A DNA stretch of 64,000 nt, taken from assembly GCF_027924565.1 (NCBI RefSeq), contig NZ_AP027041.1, positions 1,798,001 to 1,862,000 on the forward strand, in the 5' to 3' direction. Positions within the stretch are counted from its first letter, which is position 1, and each line of letters starts with the position of its first letter. The stretch is from Lysobacter auxotrophicus (GTDB lineage: Bacteria; Pseudomonadota; Gammaproteobacteria; Xanthomonadales; Xanthomonadaceae). Position numbers and translations under genes: made by a program. This document shows, in pieces, positions 50,901 to 57,701 of the stretch. The notes beneath the pieces were generated by a model. The model was not told the origin of the DNA, did not search any database, and saw nothing but the letters and a program-made list of their open reading frames with translations.

Positions 50901-53900
50901 CATCGACGTCTCCGCGCGCGGCGACCTGTACCTGGACGGCCGCATCTCCAACCAGTTCGGCGACACGCGCCTGGCCGCCAACGGGCAGGGCGGCGCGTCG
51001 GGCGCGGGCGACATCGTCCGCGCCGGCGACACGTCGGAAATCCTGGCGAAGGACCTGCGCCTTGAAGCCACCGGCGGCATCGGCGTGCACGACGTGGTGA
51101 ACCCGCTGCAGGTGACGCTGATCGACGGCGGCAGCATCACCGCGATCTCCGGCAACCGCGGCGTCAACCTCGACATCGCCTCCGACGCCAGGGTGAACAT
51201 CACCGCCGGCAACGCGACCGTCGGCTACGGCGACGTCAACGTCGTCGCCAACGGCGACCTGACCGGCATCGCCGGCCACAGCCGCGACATCGTCGGCCGC
51301 GACATCACCCTGCGTAGCCGCTACGGCGACATCGGCAGCCTCGCCAATCCGCTGAACCTGGAAGCGCACGAAACCGCGCTCTACGACGGCGGCACCAGCG
51401 GCGGCGTGGTGAACGCGACCGCGATGGGCGACATCGCGCTGCGCGACCACGCGGGCGATTTCTGGGTCGGCTCGATCGTCTCCGAAGCCGGCGACGTGCG
51501 CCTGGACGCGCCTAACGGCGCGCTGCTCGACGCGAGCCTGCGCACCGCCGCCGACACGCTCACGCCGGAACAGGCGCAGACCATCTGGGACGACCTGCAG
51601 CTGGACGGCAGCGGTCGCGACGATTCGGTGCGCGCCTACGAGAACCAGGTCACCGCGCGCTACGCCGAATACTGGCGCCTGCTCGGCATGGGCGACGTGG
51701 TCGGCGGGCAGTTCGTGCTCGACGACGCGCGCCTGGCGCTGTTCCGCCCGCAGGCCGAGGCGGCCGCCGGTCGTGCCGGCCTGACCGACGCGGAAGTGCG
51801 CGCCTACGTCGCCACGCGCTACGACAGCATCGCGCTGCTGTTCCAGCAGGCCTACGGCGACGGCTGGGCGCAGCGTGCGGAGTTCCAGTCGCAGGCGGCC
51901 AACTACGCCTACACGGTGGACACGACTTCGCAGCTGTACACCGACCTCACCCGCAACGCGGTGTGGACGCAGGAGCAGCTGCGTTACGCGATCAACGCCA
52001 ACGCGCTGCAGCCTTCCGGCGGCGCGGTCGGCGAGACCGATCCGAACGTGTCGGGCCGCAACGTGTCGCTCAACGCGCGCGATATCGGTCGCCTTGCCAG
52101 CGACCTCGACGTCGCCTATGCCGACCTCGCGTCGGGCAACGTCAACGTCGAGCAGGCGCTCGCGCTGGCGCTGGCGAACGCGCCGGGCGACGTGTCGCTC
52201 GTCGCGCCGGACGGCCACGTGCTGACGCGCGCGGAACTGGAAGCGCTGGGCGAGGACGACATCCGCAACGGCGCCATCGCCACGGTCCGCGTGAAGCGCA
52301 CCTCGCCGCTGTTCGTCGAGGTCACCGGCTCGCTCGCGGTGGATGCGACCAATAACGCCTTCGTGCAGGCCAACGGCGACGTGCGCGTGGACCACGTCAC
52401 GGCCGGCGGCAGCGTGCGCCTGGCGGCGGGCGGCAACATCGCCTCGGCCAAGCACGACGGCACGGCGGCGATCACGACCGGCCAGGACCTGATCCTGCTC
52501 GCCGGCAACGGCAGCATCGGCACCGCGTCCAACGGCGTGGACGCGGCCTCGCCGCTGGTGGTCGACATCGGTGGCAAGCTGCTCTCGGCCTCGGCCGGGC
52601 AGGACGCGCTGCTGCGCCAGATCAACGGCGACTTCGTCGTCGGCAGCGTGTTCGCCGGCGGTTCGGTCGACCTGGAAGCGCGCGACGGCAGCCTGCTGTC
52701 GTACCTGGACGTGGTCGCGGTCGAAGGCCGCGACGTGCGCCTCACCGCGCAGGGCGACATCGGCGGACGCCGCGACGCCAGCGCGACCGGCATCGATTCG
52801 CCGATGCGCGTGCGCAGCCTCGGCCAGCTCGACGGCTCGGCCGGCGGAAACGCGTGGATCGTCAGCGACCTCGACCTCGCCATCGGCGGATTCGACGCGC
52901 AGGGCGAGCTCACCGTCACCGGCGCCGGCTCGCTCGACGCGCAGCGCCTGGCCGCCGGTGGCGCGCTCACGGCGTCGGCCGGCAGCGACGCCGACATCGG
53001 CGACGCGCAGGCCGGCGCGAACCTCGCGCTCAATGCCGTGGGCGACCTGCGCATCGGCACGAACGCGAACGCGGGCGGCACGCTCGACGTGCAGGCCGGC
53101 GGCGCGATCGACGTCGCCGACGACGCGCGGCTTTCGGGCCACGGCGTCTTGCTCGATGGCGCGTCCATCGCGCTCGGTGCGCGCGGCACGATCGAGAGCA
53201 CGGCCGCGGTCGCGCTCGACGCCGACGGCGCCGTCGTCATGGGCGAGGGCAGCCGCATCGATGCGGACGGCACGTTCGACCTGCACGCCGGCGCGCTCGA
53301 CATGGGCGCCGGCACGACGATCGCCGCCGCCGACACGCTGCGCCTGCACACCGCCGGCGACATGACGCTCGGCCAGCTGCACCACGATTCGGCGCTGGCC
53401 GGCACGCAGTTCGAACTCGTCGCCGGTGGCCGCGTGCTCGCCAACGGCGACGGCCGCACGAACCTGCTCACCGGCAACGCCGCGCCGATCACGATCGACG
53501 CGGGCCAGGGCATCGGCAGCGCGCAGGACTACCTCACGGTCGATGCGCCGGAACTGACCCGCGCGACGGCGACGCAGGGCGATGTGTACCTGCGGATGCT
53601 GCGCTCGGTCGCCGGCGACACGATCCGTGCCGGACAGGGGAACGTGACCGTCGATGCCGCCGGCGATCTCACGTATGCGCAGGTGGTGGCGGCAGGCGAT
53701 CTGTCGGTCGATTCGCAGGGCGCGATCGACCTCGACGACGCCAGCGCGGGCGGCGACGCCCGCATCGACGCGGCCTCGGCCCTGGCGTTGGGGAGCGTCA
53801 GGGCCGGGGGCGCGCTCGTGGCCGTCGCGCAGGGCGCGATGGTCGTCGGCGACGCGCAGGCGGGCGGCGACGCGACGCTCGACGCGCGTTCGACGATGAC

Positions 53901-55962
53901 GCTCGGCCAGGTCACGGCCGGCGGCGACCTGTCCGCGACCGCGCAGCAGACGCTGCAGTTCGCGTCGCTGACAAGCGGCGGCAATCTCACGGCCCGCAGC
54001 ATCACGGGCGACGTGCTCGGCGGCGACATCAACGCCGGCGGCAACGCGACCGTGCAGGGCGGTCGCGATGTCGTGCTCGGTCGAGTAGTCGCCGGTGGCG
54101 AAGCGCGGTTCGACGCGGGCCGCGATCTGTCGGTCGATTCGATCGAGGCCGACGGCGACCTCATCGCCAACGCGGGCAACGCGCTCGCCATCGGCAACGC
54201 GAACACCGGCGGCGACGCGACGCTCGACGCGCACGGCGATCTGTCGGTCGTTTCGATCGATGCCAACGGCGACCTCGTTGCCAGCGCCGGCAATGCGCTC
54301 GCCATCGGCAACGCGAACGTTGGCGGCAACGCGACGCTCGACGCGGGCACGACGATGACGCTCGGTCAGGTCACGGCCGGCGGCGATCTGGCCGCGACCG
54401 CGCAGCAGACGCTGCAGTTCGCCTCGCTCACCAGCGGCGGCGATCTGACCGCTCGCAGCGTCACGGGCGACGTGCTCGGCGGCGACGTGAACGCCGGCGG
54501 CAACGCGACCGTGCAGGGCGGCCGCGACGTGGTGCTCGGTCGGGTAGTCGCCGGTGGCGACGCGCGGTTCGACGCGGGCCGCGACCTGTCGGTCGATTCG
54601 ATCGAGGCGAACGGTGACCTCATCGCCAACGCCGGCAACGCGCTCGCCCTCGGCAACGCGAATGTCGATGGCAACGCGATGCTCGACGCGGGCACGACGA
54701 TGACGCTCGGCCAGGTGACGGCCGGCGGCGACCTGTCCGCGACCGCGCAGCAGACGCTGCAGTTCGCCTCGCTCTCCAGCGGCGGCGATCTGGCCGCTCG
54801 CAGCGTCACGGGCGACGTGCTCGGCGGCGACATCAACGCCGGCGGCAATGCGACCGTGCAGGCGGCGCGCGACATCCGCGTCGGCCAGGTGGACGCGGGC
54901 CGCACGGTGTCGATGGATGGGGGCGAATCGCTGCAGGTCGCCGGCATCCGCGCCGGCACCGGCATCGAACTCGCCGCCGGCAACACGCTGGGGTTCCAGA
55001 ACCTGGAAACGCGCGGCAACCTTGGCCTGCGTTCGCGTCGCGGCGACGTGCTGGGCGGGTCGATGGCGATCGGCGGCAACGCATCGCTCCAGGCCGCGCA
55101 CGACGTGCACCTGGCGGACTTCGATGTCGGCGGCACGGTCGCGGTGACCTCCGGCAACGACACGACCATCGGCAACGGCCGCAGCGCCGGTTCGCAGACG
55201 CTGCTTTCGGGCGGCAGCCTGCGCTTCGCCTCGCTGCACAGCGACACCTCGCTGTGGGGCGAAGCGGCCGGCGGTTCGCTCACCGGCGGCCTGGTGGACG
55301 CGCCGCGTGCGGAGTTCTCCGCGCGCGATGCGATCTCGCTGGACCTCGCCCGCGTGGACGAACGCCTTAACCTCGCCGCGACCGACGTGCTCGCCAACGT
55401 CGAGCAGACCGGCAGCGGTCCGCTCTCGATGGTGCTCACCGGCTGGCGCGGCGGCATGGCGCGCCGCGTCGTGCTCGACGTGGAAGCGCGCGACATGTGG
55501 CTGCTGGAACGCCTCGCGGCGATGCAGGCGCAGCTGGACACCACCGCGCCGAACGTGTCGATCGTGGACGGCGAAATCGGCGACACCATGCGCCTGACCA
55601 CGCCGTTCGCCTCGGTGTGGATGGACAACGCCCGCGCGCAGCTCATCGCCGCCGACGTCCAGCTGCTGGAGCTCGACAAGCGCTTCATGCTGCTGCAGTC
55701 GCAGCGCCACACCTACACCGACGCGTACGTCATCCGCTTCGCGCCGGGCTTCGCGGTGCAGGTGCCGAACTTCGACGCCGCGCACCAGTGGGGCGAGCTG
55801 GATTACCTCGGCGAAAGCGCGCTGCGCTTCACCTGGCGCTCGCTGGAGCAGGCGCTGTACCACGACGCGCAGACCGGCGAGGACGGCGAGGAGAAGGAAG
55901 ACCGCGACGATCCGCTGCTGCCCAGCGTGGACGGTGCGGTGAAGCTGGCGGTCGGCCCGTGA
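38974..55962 (+). CDS. Giant LktA-like filamentous adhesin (TpsA passenger)
   Basis: A 5662-residue secreted surface protein, the two-partner-secretion passenger for the transporter encoded just downstream. A signal peptide is at 1-39 (ends QAWA). The adjoining TPS-like region (41 to about 240) carries INSFQHFQVGSGD, GGRVFFADPHGFVLGSQGVINVGAL and a SISTPTTG turn, the variant found in Fusobacterium leukotoxin LktA rather than the NPNGI form of FhaB. Thousands of residues of beta-helix repeats follow, rich in G, A, N, D and T. Inserted are an EF-hand-like loop (D2460-D2471), an aromatic domain with three cysteine pairs (about 3350-3960), a helical insert (about 4185-4350) and near-identical 115-residue repeats (about 4970-5300). 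There are no CXXXC anchor, RGD or toxin motifs. The longest open frame agrees with the start at 38974. Confidence 0.9.
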   Translation: MTRNDRHTAHLPTQAATVRTLTAAIASVLGIGLPAQAWAQATNVVADGRTGTTVTGTGTGTLEVNTTTTRGANAINSFQHFQVGSGDTVNLRLPGGTRNLINLVWDSQALVNGTLNSYLSNNQIGGRVFFADPHGFVLGSQGVINVGALSISTPTTGFMNSVLMDGTGDGAIARLLKGDVELSDGSVTLAGRVNALDDVRVQAHAIDASGVLWIEGGNGEDKLDTQIAVNTGAGTGTRLVQDGDTILLVAADSIDVSGTLRTQGGDVILQSDDAVTLAGTAQVNTRQVAGAADASLDATVSTGDSGNVTVAARTIDVEQGARVLAFGNNGRAAGDVTLAASAFDKVQTGNADATSSVSVDGTLRGRNVSVTARSEAVSGWDFDANGDVVDPVLGTGATLLGLAGNITLGYLDATSNASVDIGQHAVLRASDDLTLKAEAIDKVETSASNLGSGGPVNKYAGLASVYGAIDADATVAVASGASVRAGDALSIQARTDNTMDISAKSITTGDQPFVATIAWSDIDVDSSATVAAGADLAGNAVEISAANRNSFSTAATAMSNPTGKVGIAGAVSLQDVNATATNGASMAGIGSLLIDADTTTSKNATTASVGVASQGMAMKMYQVAGDAMDAIGSKVTGAMRDSSGQIGDQKSTTHASDTPFRLGGALAYTDAQHDASAELSDNASITASGNVTVHAGVTDGAIRTHANSAVDSDTQQKNEDGSMSNVSMSAGVNWANYRHNASARVGRGASIDAARIAVGSETRVPVNITWTDFSSLDQILGKLNSTLGVADEVLTSYTSAKSKAGDLAIGGAVNYHQVTNNSTAWIDDDARLTARATGDDAWSTALASGRTANWAQSIDVAAINEVSAVHVAGSIGLPIPVVAVESGQDGAAVGGAFTDTIYTGKTVAGIAAGANVATADGLSVRAESRDHIVTVAPVAGKGASIGVNGTVAIVDVDNATHASISNKATVAADSVDLSAQEDLFVWSVAGALTMANSVSIGLSVGINNLDADTRAFVGDNSGDDATGTTSTAASGQVATYDLDIDALTRGQAGAVTVAGSYTSSSPPDSPPGFIDRLKTSVNGKIDGLRGKAADKFTNLPLLNKVADSVRGKQDQPPATEKAQPKFGIGISGSASVNMAKLGSRAYLDGANVVGRNGAEQDTSIQATNSAELVSASGAAAIVRSQAPSSKFNAAMAGAVAYSLIDNTTEATATNSTIANAGDVTLRALSAGEQTGIGISVGVEASGGNSASASVTGSFSIGQSANTTRAGMDDTTVTGTGAGDVEITAYDRTRIGLGGGALYVNTTSSSSNANIGAAFTYAETDEETQAFVKGGSLTSFEAIQVRAVDSALIGTAAAMGGGGSQANGLAGAFVWNDIGNTTRASITDGAVLRTTGADGIAVSARASAPIGALDALIDGGISNRSGYDFSGNGLYDNAGETGLPGTSIVSVAGLVQVGKNNIGLSFVGSDVHNTHEVQIDSATLDADGGKLDLHASDDTRIVSLSVGVGVATGKFAGIGNATANQIANIDRVLINDSSLTGASLSAKAEDASRIDSLAGNVSYSANTAVGAAVTYNSIANTVQAHASGSTFDIDDAADFTAVNAAQVMAGAVAGAASQSVAITGSFSWTESDSTVDSTVEGSDVTAGDLTVRAENAADLKTLAGSVAISKQAAIGAAFNVVDVSDTTTARILDSGLSIDDALRVAAEGTGEVYSLAVAGAVSQNVAVGGSNTDNFIDNTVTAEVDGVRGTGANAAASARTLDVEATNTLAAHSLAGAVAAAKSVAVGGAVGVNMIEGGTRAVVTDSVLAVTDRVDVTAGSQATIETIAVAGGGAQTVGFSGSASTNTIDSVVEAGIANTSLAQAGNLTTVQAHDASQIDSLAGAVGVAQNAGIGVAVAVNRVGTDVTAYLDGGADNRQYHAGDVTVSARGTNRNADDSANIRTIAIGVGGGVDVGGAASVAVNLIDGDIASRIGNGANVLAQNNVAVLAENRQGIDVFAGSAGISLMRAGIGLGAVVNEITGDTSALISGSTTQVSALAKGDGRTVSNGSLANPDAVNAMDLENVEDYVAPDLGFGTTTVNGIAVNAASAQHVTSLGASLALSFNPKGSFALAAISGTNVLGGTTTAGIDGARINQASGAASDQNVDVRAGSHVMSANFIFGAAGGTTDVGATAAIATTVFDQGTSAYLRNATVDAAQDVNVSAEASQNSVAIAAGVAGAIVGGAASGAINLFDADTRAFVEGGSVDARNLGVIALDTTHVNLISGSGAGGAVGVAGSFLVNVGQTTTKAYVGDADSATTLTLSGDADISATTRNDMQGIAVSGAVGGAAGVAGMAIVNVVQNDTQAWLQNATARVGGTFDVTAREELDLRAYSGALGVGLGGYGVGAAANVAVLGSNVSAAVVDSDVDVAGAMRVDADSDRKLDSITITAGVGQTAGIGGAASLVMIGDGERGDADNELDADGDGTVSRLDELAKLGRVDSSLVGDALSESERQRINNRSSFGLKDAVGGGHDGVYASVHGGSIDAASLAVNAQSTVHAENRVGALGAGLGVGIGGSFGYTALYGTTQAEIAGATVTSDHIDVTASAGNGNGPAALTESYVGGIGLVGLGAGVAMTRVDQLVAASAGGTFAGHGHLNIQASDDSEAQAHAYGGSAGGAAVGVVVADAGKSSQVNAALASSARVSGFDSLTVEARSRGRVEAEGIGASGGLSVAANGVGVTARDASRVRADIGDDAIVAVRQALNVTASARPQASADALGVTVGGMAGLGASVAIARADVDVAAHVGDNVVLSANSVNVDASASPDGSTPGAYAKAVAGTGGTLLGATASVAEAHGDSKVSATTGRDVTILTGDLDIAANNTTSQSAESLGVAVGVLAVGASVAKATSNTQTTATLGENASVRDVQRDANGNIVNGANGNPVYVYAGDVRVSAEGLDRNRANATAGSGGVVSGSAAEATTSADSTVEAAVAADATVRATRIDVNADHDSRYAGLADSTNAAVVGGSGAAAYNRADADVRASVGNGATLDAIGDIAVLANNAFHSDVTDTSVSAAGGGVINGSAALIQTRLAGSTRADIGTGATLLTGMGTGTQPGEIDVIASTIADTNDTASLSTGGAIDVAIVRVDVEGDFDNQVAIGAGAALDSFGYLNIGTYTQAASTGRALVNTWGLAAVGSAHADVSFDSTQGVSVGANATLEAFRNIYLTAGRDARNLHDTRLTATSQAQGYVRGLIAIPDASASADSRSTSDVSMAAGSKALSASNVTAGAYTGELRNEVDGTGHGYQLGFIPVTQHDSDSNTYGRGTLNLNGELLAGRYNKLDIVIDAAGNLTQNAGMPVLATTGTFNPVQFLDALSCGGSESDGCKALSALRGSVYNGLTGYWQLGPMFASGGDVFLHGDSITGSGTATAKGAPSISVVNNSSRYLILDSIETPDYSGGRVRFTGTSNTAGGIALTQEASGAQPKVFVHNAWTGSNGPAIFMMEDVRNIGGLVHVRNDEGSIGQFGTTYAQQQMVEAPNGIVTFNDINANWFSGSNPQSDWRNVMLRPGSANDAVAYIGNYVYGSTSNLLYQAGPNGDFAGQSTVLWGACRPYTSNDGCGVGPYGTVDFHGRAMPYLPGRTLGQTLGYESSGAATNAAGSSFRGQQIYVRAAYIDINSEINAGAGTNWSLRIDAAASSWMSGIDASGGTGLYEIPEAMLATMGADSNLIHAWYDATNKRILVDDVNASGGGYVYLDGRIVSSTPHGKIKVNSGYGDVRIDSQVALPVTVQDINVGNGAVGVIEIVDRQKAVQNGRPYTTWYVSRQGQDAVAYDNRNGASSYDNAFQLGDATGYDPTAGMRYRWQETAYVGRDSTGSNWYWTDASGGGIDDGQQWNIRNAGFYLGTAGGPAFQETITGGFTGGSGTRVSYGCDGDGDCNYGFPTPPNGMHWAEDRNEGKGGWETWWRYYMPTRGYITLDSSVKADNRIAIDFSGNTKANIDVSARGDLYLDGRISNQFGDTRLAANGQGGASGAGDIVRAGDTSEILAKDLRLEATGGIGVHDVVNPLQVTLIDGGSITAISGNRGVNLDIASDARVNITAGNATVGYGDVNVVANGDLTGIAGHSRDIVGRDITLRSRYGDIGSLANPLNLEAHETALYDGGTSGGVVNATAMGDIALRDHAGDFWVGSIVSEAGDVRLDAPNGALLDASLRTAADTLTPEQAQTIWDDLQLDGSGRDDSVRAYENQVTARYAEYWRLLGMGDVVGGQFVLDDARLALFRPQAEAAAGRAGLTDAEVRAYVATRYDSIALLFQQAYGDGWAQRAEFQSQAANYAYTVDTTSQLYTDLTRNAVWTQEQLRYAINANALQPSGGAVGETDPNVSGRNVSLNARDIGRLASDLDVAYADLASGNVNVEQALALALANAPGDVSLVAPDGHVLTRAELEALGEDDIRNGAIATVRVKRTSPLFVEVTGSLAVDATNNAFVQANGDVRVDHVTAGGSVRLAAGGNIASAKHDGTAAITTGQDLILLAGNGSIGTASNGVDAASPLVVDIGGKLLSASAGQDALLRQINGDFVVGSVFAGGSVDLEARDGSLLSYLDVVAVEGRDVRLTAQGDIGGRRDASATGIDSPMRVRSLGQLDGSAGGNAWIVSDLDLAIGGFDAQGELTVTGAGSLDAQRLAAGGALTASAGSDADIGDAQAGANLALNAVGDLRIGTNANAGGTLDVQAGGAIDVADDARLSGHGVLLDGASIALGARGTIESTAAVALDADGAVVMGEGSRIDADGTFDLHAGALDMGAGTTIAAADTLRLHTAGDMTLGQLHHDSALAGTQFELVAGGRVLANGDGRTNLLTGNAAPITIDAGQGIGSAQDYLTVDAPELTRATATQGDVYLRMLRSVAGDTIRAGQGNVTVDAAGDLTYAQVVAAGDLSVDSQGAIDLDDASAGGDARIDAASALALGSVRAGGALVAVAQGAMVVGDAQAGGDATLDARSTMTLGQVTAGGDLSATAQQTLQFASLTSGGNLTARSITGDVLGGDINAGGNATVQGGRDVVLGRVVAGGEARFDAGRDLSVDSIEADGDLIANAGNALAIGNANTGGDATLDAHGDLSVVSIDANGDLVASAGNALAIGNANVGGNATLDAGTTMTLGQVTAGGDLAATAQQTLQFASLTSGGDLTARSVTGDVLGGDVNAGGNATVQGGRDVVLGRVVAGGDARFDAGRDLSVDSIEANGDLIANAGNALALGNANVDGNAMLDAGTTMTLGQVTAGGDLSATAQQTLQFASLSSGGDLAARSVTGDVLGGDINAGGNATVQAARDIRVGQVDAGRTVSMDGGESLQVAGIRAGTGIELAAGNTLGFQNLETRGNLGLRSRRGDVLGGSMAIGGNASLQAAHDVHLADFDVGGTVAVTSGNDTTIGNGRSAGSQTLLSGGSLRFASLHSDTSLWGEAAGGSLTGGLVDAPRAEFSARDAISLDLARVDERLNLAATDVLANVEQTGSGPLSMVLTGWRGGMARRVVLDVEARDMWLLERLAAMQAQLDTTAPNVSIVDGEIGDTMRLTTPFASVWMDNARAQLIAADVQLLELDKRFMLLQSQRHTYTDAYVIRFAPGFAVQVPNFDAAHQWGELDYLGESALRFTWRSLEQALYHDAQTGEDGEEKEDRDDPLLPSVDGAVKLAVGP
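53893..54870 (+). repeat. Near-identical 345-bp repeats in the adhesin gene
   Basis: Three copies of a unit starting ACGATGACGCTCGG at 53893, 54352 and 54697. The spacings are 459 and 345 bp; the first interval holds an extra 114-bp (38-codon) sub-unit. Many positions are identical at the DNA level, including synonymous sites, which suggests recent duplication or gene conversion. The third copy is cut short near 54870. Confidence 0.85.
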
Positions 55963-56033
55963 GCGCCGGCCGTCATCAACGTCGCGTCCTGCCGGGACGC
56001 GGCGCGGCAATCGAACAGGGGATGCAGTACCGC

Positions 56034-57656
56034 ATGAAGCACCACACCCGCACGGCCGTCGGCCTGCTCATCGCCGCGACCGCCGGCCACGCACTGGCCG
56101 CGCCGCAGACCACGCAGCCTTCGACGCTGCAAAGCCAGGAGCAGCGCACCGAGCGCTACTACCTGCAACGCGAACAATCGCAGCCGCAGGCGCCGGCCGC
56201 CGATCCGGTCGCCGACACCGCGCCCGCGGCCACGACCGCACCGGCCGAAGGCGACGTGCGCTTCGTGCTGCGCGAGGTGCGTTTCGGCGAGTCGGCGTTC
56301 CTGCCGGCCGACGAGCTCGCCGCCATCGCCGCGCCGTACACCGGGCGCGAAGTCGGCATGGCCGACCTGCAGGCGCTCGTCGCCGAAGTGAACCGCCGCT
56401 ACGCGCAGCGCGGCGTCACCACCGCGCGCGCCGTGCTCGGCCACCAGGCGATCCAGGGCGGCGTGCTGCAGGTCGAGCTGGTCGAAGGTCGCTTGGGCGA
56501 ATTGCAGATCGAGGGCGAGGCGCAGACGCGCGAGGCCTTCATCCGCAAGCGCATCCACCAGCAACCGGGCGACGTGGTCGACAGCGACCGCCTGCGCGAC
56601 GACCTGGTCTACCTCAACCGCACCTCCGACGTGCAGGCGCAGGCGCTGCTGCGCCCGGGCGCGCAGGTCGGGCAGACCGACGTCGTGCTGCACGCGAACG
56701 AAGTCGACCGCCGCTACCTCGACGTGTTCGTCGACAACGCCGGCGTCGACAGCACGGGCCGCGAGCGCATCGGCCTGCAGGGTTTCGTCAACGGGCTGGC
56801 CGGCATCAACGATCGCCTGTCGGCCTCGCTCGCCTACGCCGAAGGCGGCCTGGAAGGGCAGGCCTCGTATTCGGGCATCGTGAACCGCCGCAACGGGCGC
56901 CTCGGCCTGAGCTGGTCGCGCAGCCAGATCAACCTGGTGAACGGCGCCTACCGCGACCTCGACATCACCGGCGAATCGCAGGCGCTGACGGTCGATTTCA
57001 CGCAGCCGCTCGTCGCCACGCGCACCTGGCTGGTGCAGGCGATAGCGTCGGCCGGCCGCACCGAGTCGAGCACCGACATCGCCGACGAGCGCATCTCGGA
57101 GACCGAATCCACCATCGCGACGCTCGGCGCGAGCGCGTCGCGTCGCTCGCCCGGCCGCGAGTGGACGCTCACGCAGGTGGTGTCGCGCCTGCGGTCGGAA
57201 GAACCGCTGCTCGGTTCGCGCAGCTTCGTCACCGCGGTCGGCGGGCTCGGCTACCTGCAGAAGATCGGCCAGAGCCGCTACCTGGTGCGCGTGAACTCCG
57301 GCTGGCAGTACAGCAACGACGACGTGCTGCCGTCAGGCAACCTGTTCCAGATCGGCGGCGTGGGCAGCGTGCGCGGTTACGAACGCGGCGTGCTGTCGGG
57401 CCCGCGCGGCTATTTCGTCGGCGCGGAACTGCATCGCAGCTTCGGTGAATCGCTCGACGGTTACGCCTTCGTCGACCACGGCTCGGTGAGCAGCGACTTC
57501 CCCGGCGCGCAGGACATCACCGGCACCGGTATCGGCGCGAGCTTCCAGAAGCGCTGGTTCTCGGCCAGCGTCGACGTCTCGCATCCGCTGGACGAGGTGC
57601 TGAACGAGCAGGATTCGGTGCGCGTGGATTTCCGTCTGACGGCGCGCTGGCAGTAA
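56034..57656 (+). CDS. Two-partner-secretion outer-membrane transporter (FhaC/ShlB family)
   Basis: Outer-membrane barrel that exports the adhesin encoded upstream. The 540-residue precursor has a signal peptide (AVGLLIAATAGHALA), a Gln/Pro/Ala-rich plug-like linker, a POTRA_2-type domain (VRFVLREVRFGESAFLPADEL, then LVAEVNRRYAQRGVTTARAVL) and a second POTRA (GRLGELQIEGEAQTREAF). The barrel begins near YLDVFVDNAG and contains the diagnostic VRGYE (SVRGYERGVLSG). It ends with aromatic FRLTARWQ. The start is the ATG at 56034, in frame with an earlier ATG at 56022 that leaves too little room for its Shine-Dalgarno. It begins 72 bp after the adhesin stop, so it is co-transcribed; this passenger-then-transporter order is a common two-partner layout. 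Confidence 0.93.
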   Translation: MKHHTRTAVGLLIAATAGHALAAPQTTQPSTLQSQEQRTERYYLQREQSQPQAPAADPVADTAPAATTAPAEGDVRFVLREVRFGESAFLPADELAAIAAPYTGREVGMADLQALVAEVNRRYAQRGVTTARAVLGHQAIQGGVLQVELVEGRLGELQIEGEAQTREAFIRKRIHQQPGDVVDSDRLRDDLVYLNRTSDVQAQALLRPGAQVGQTDVVLHANEVDRRYLDVFVDNAGVDSTGRERIGLQGFVNGLAGINDRLSASLAYAEGGLEGQASYSGIVNRRNGRLGLSWSRSQINLVNGAYRDLDITGESQALTVDFTQPLVATRTWLVQAIASAGRTESSTDIADERISETESTIATLGASASRRSPGREWTLTQVVSRLRSEEPLLGSRSFVTAVGGLGYLQKIGQSRYLVRVNSGWQYSNDDVLPSGNLFQIGGVGSVRGYERGVLSGPRGYFVGAELHRSFGESLDGYAFVDHGSVSSDFPGAQDITGTGIGASFQKRWFSASVDVSHPLDEVLNEQDSVRVDFRLTARWQ

Positions 57657-57660
57657 CGCG

Positions 57661-57699
57661 GCGGAGCGGGGCGTGCCGGCGCACGCCTCGTCCCGCTGC
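57661..57699. terminator. Hairpin between transporter and convergent SDR gene
   Basis: An imperfect stem (GCGGAGCGGGGCGTGC against GCACGCCTCGTCCCGCTGC) directly after the transporter stop (57656) and before the SDR stop (57702). It has no U-run. It may serve both strands. Confidence 0.4.
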
Positions 57700-57701
57700 G
57701 G

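Noticed and set aside
38785..56010. A minus-strand open frame of 5741 codons, longer than the adhesin itself
   Set aside because: It is exactly in register with the adhesin codons and its residues are Arg/Ala/Val/His/Gly-rich low-complexity, the expected complement of Gly/Ala/Asp/Thr codons. No start signal or family motif is seen. It arises from missing TTA, CTA and TCA codons.
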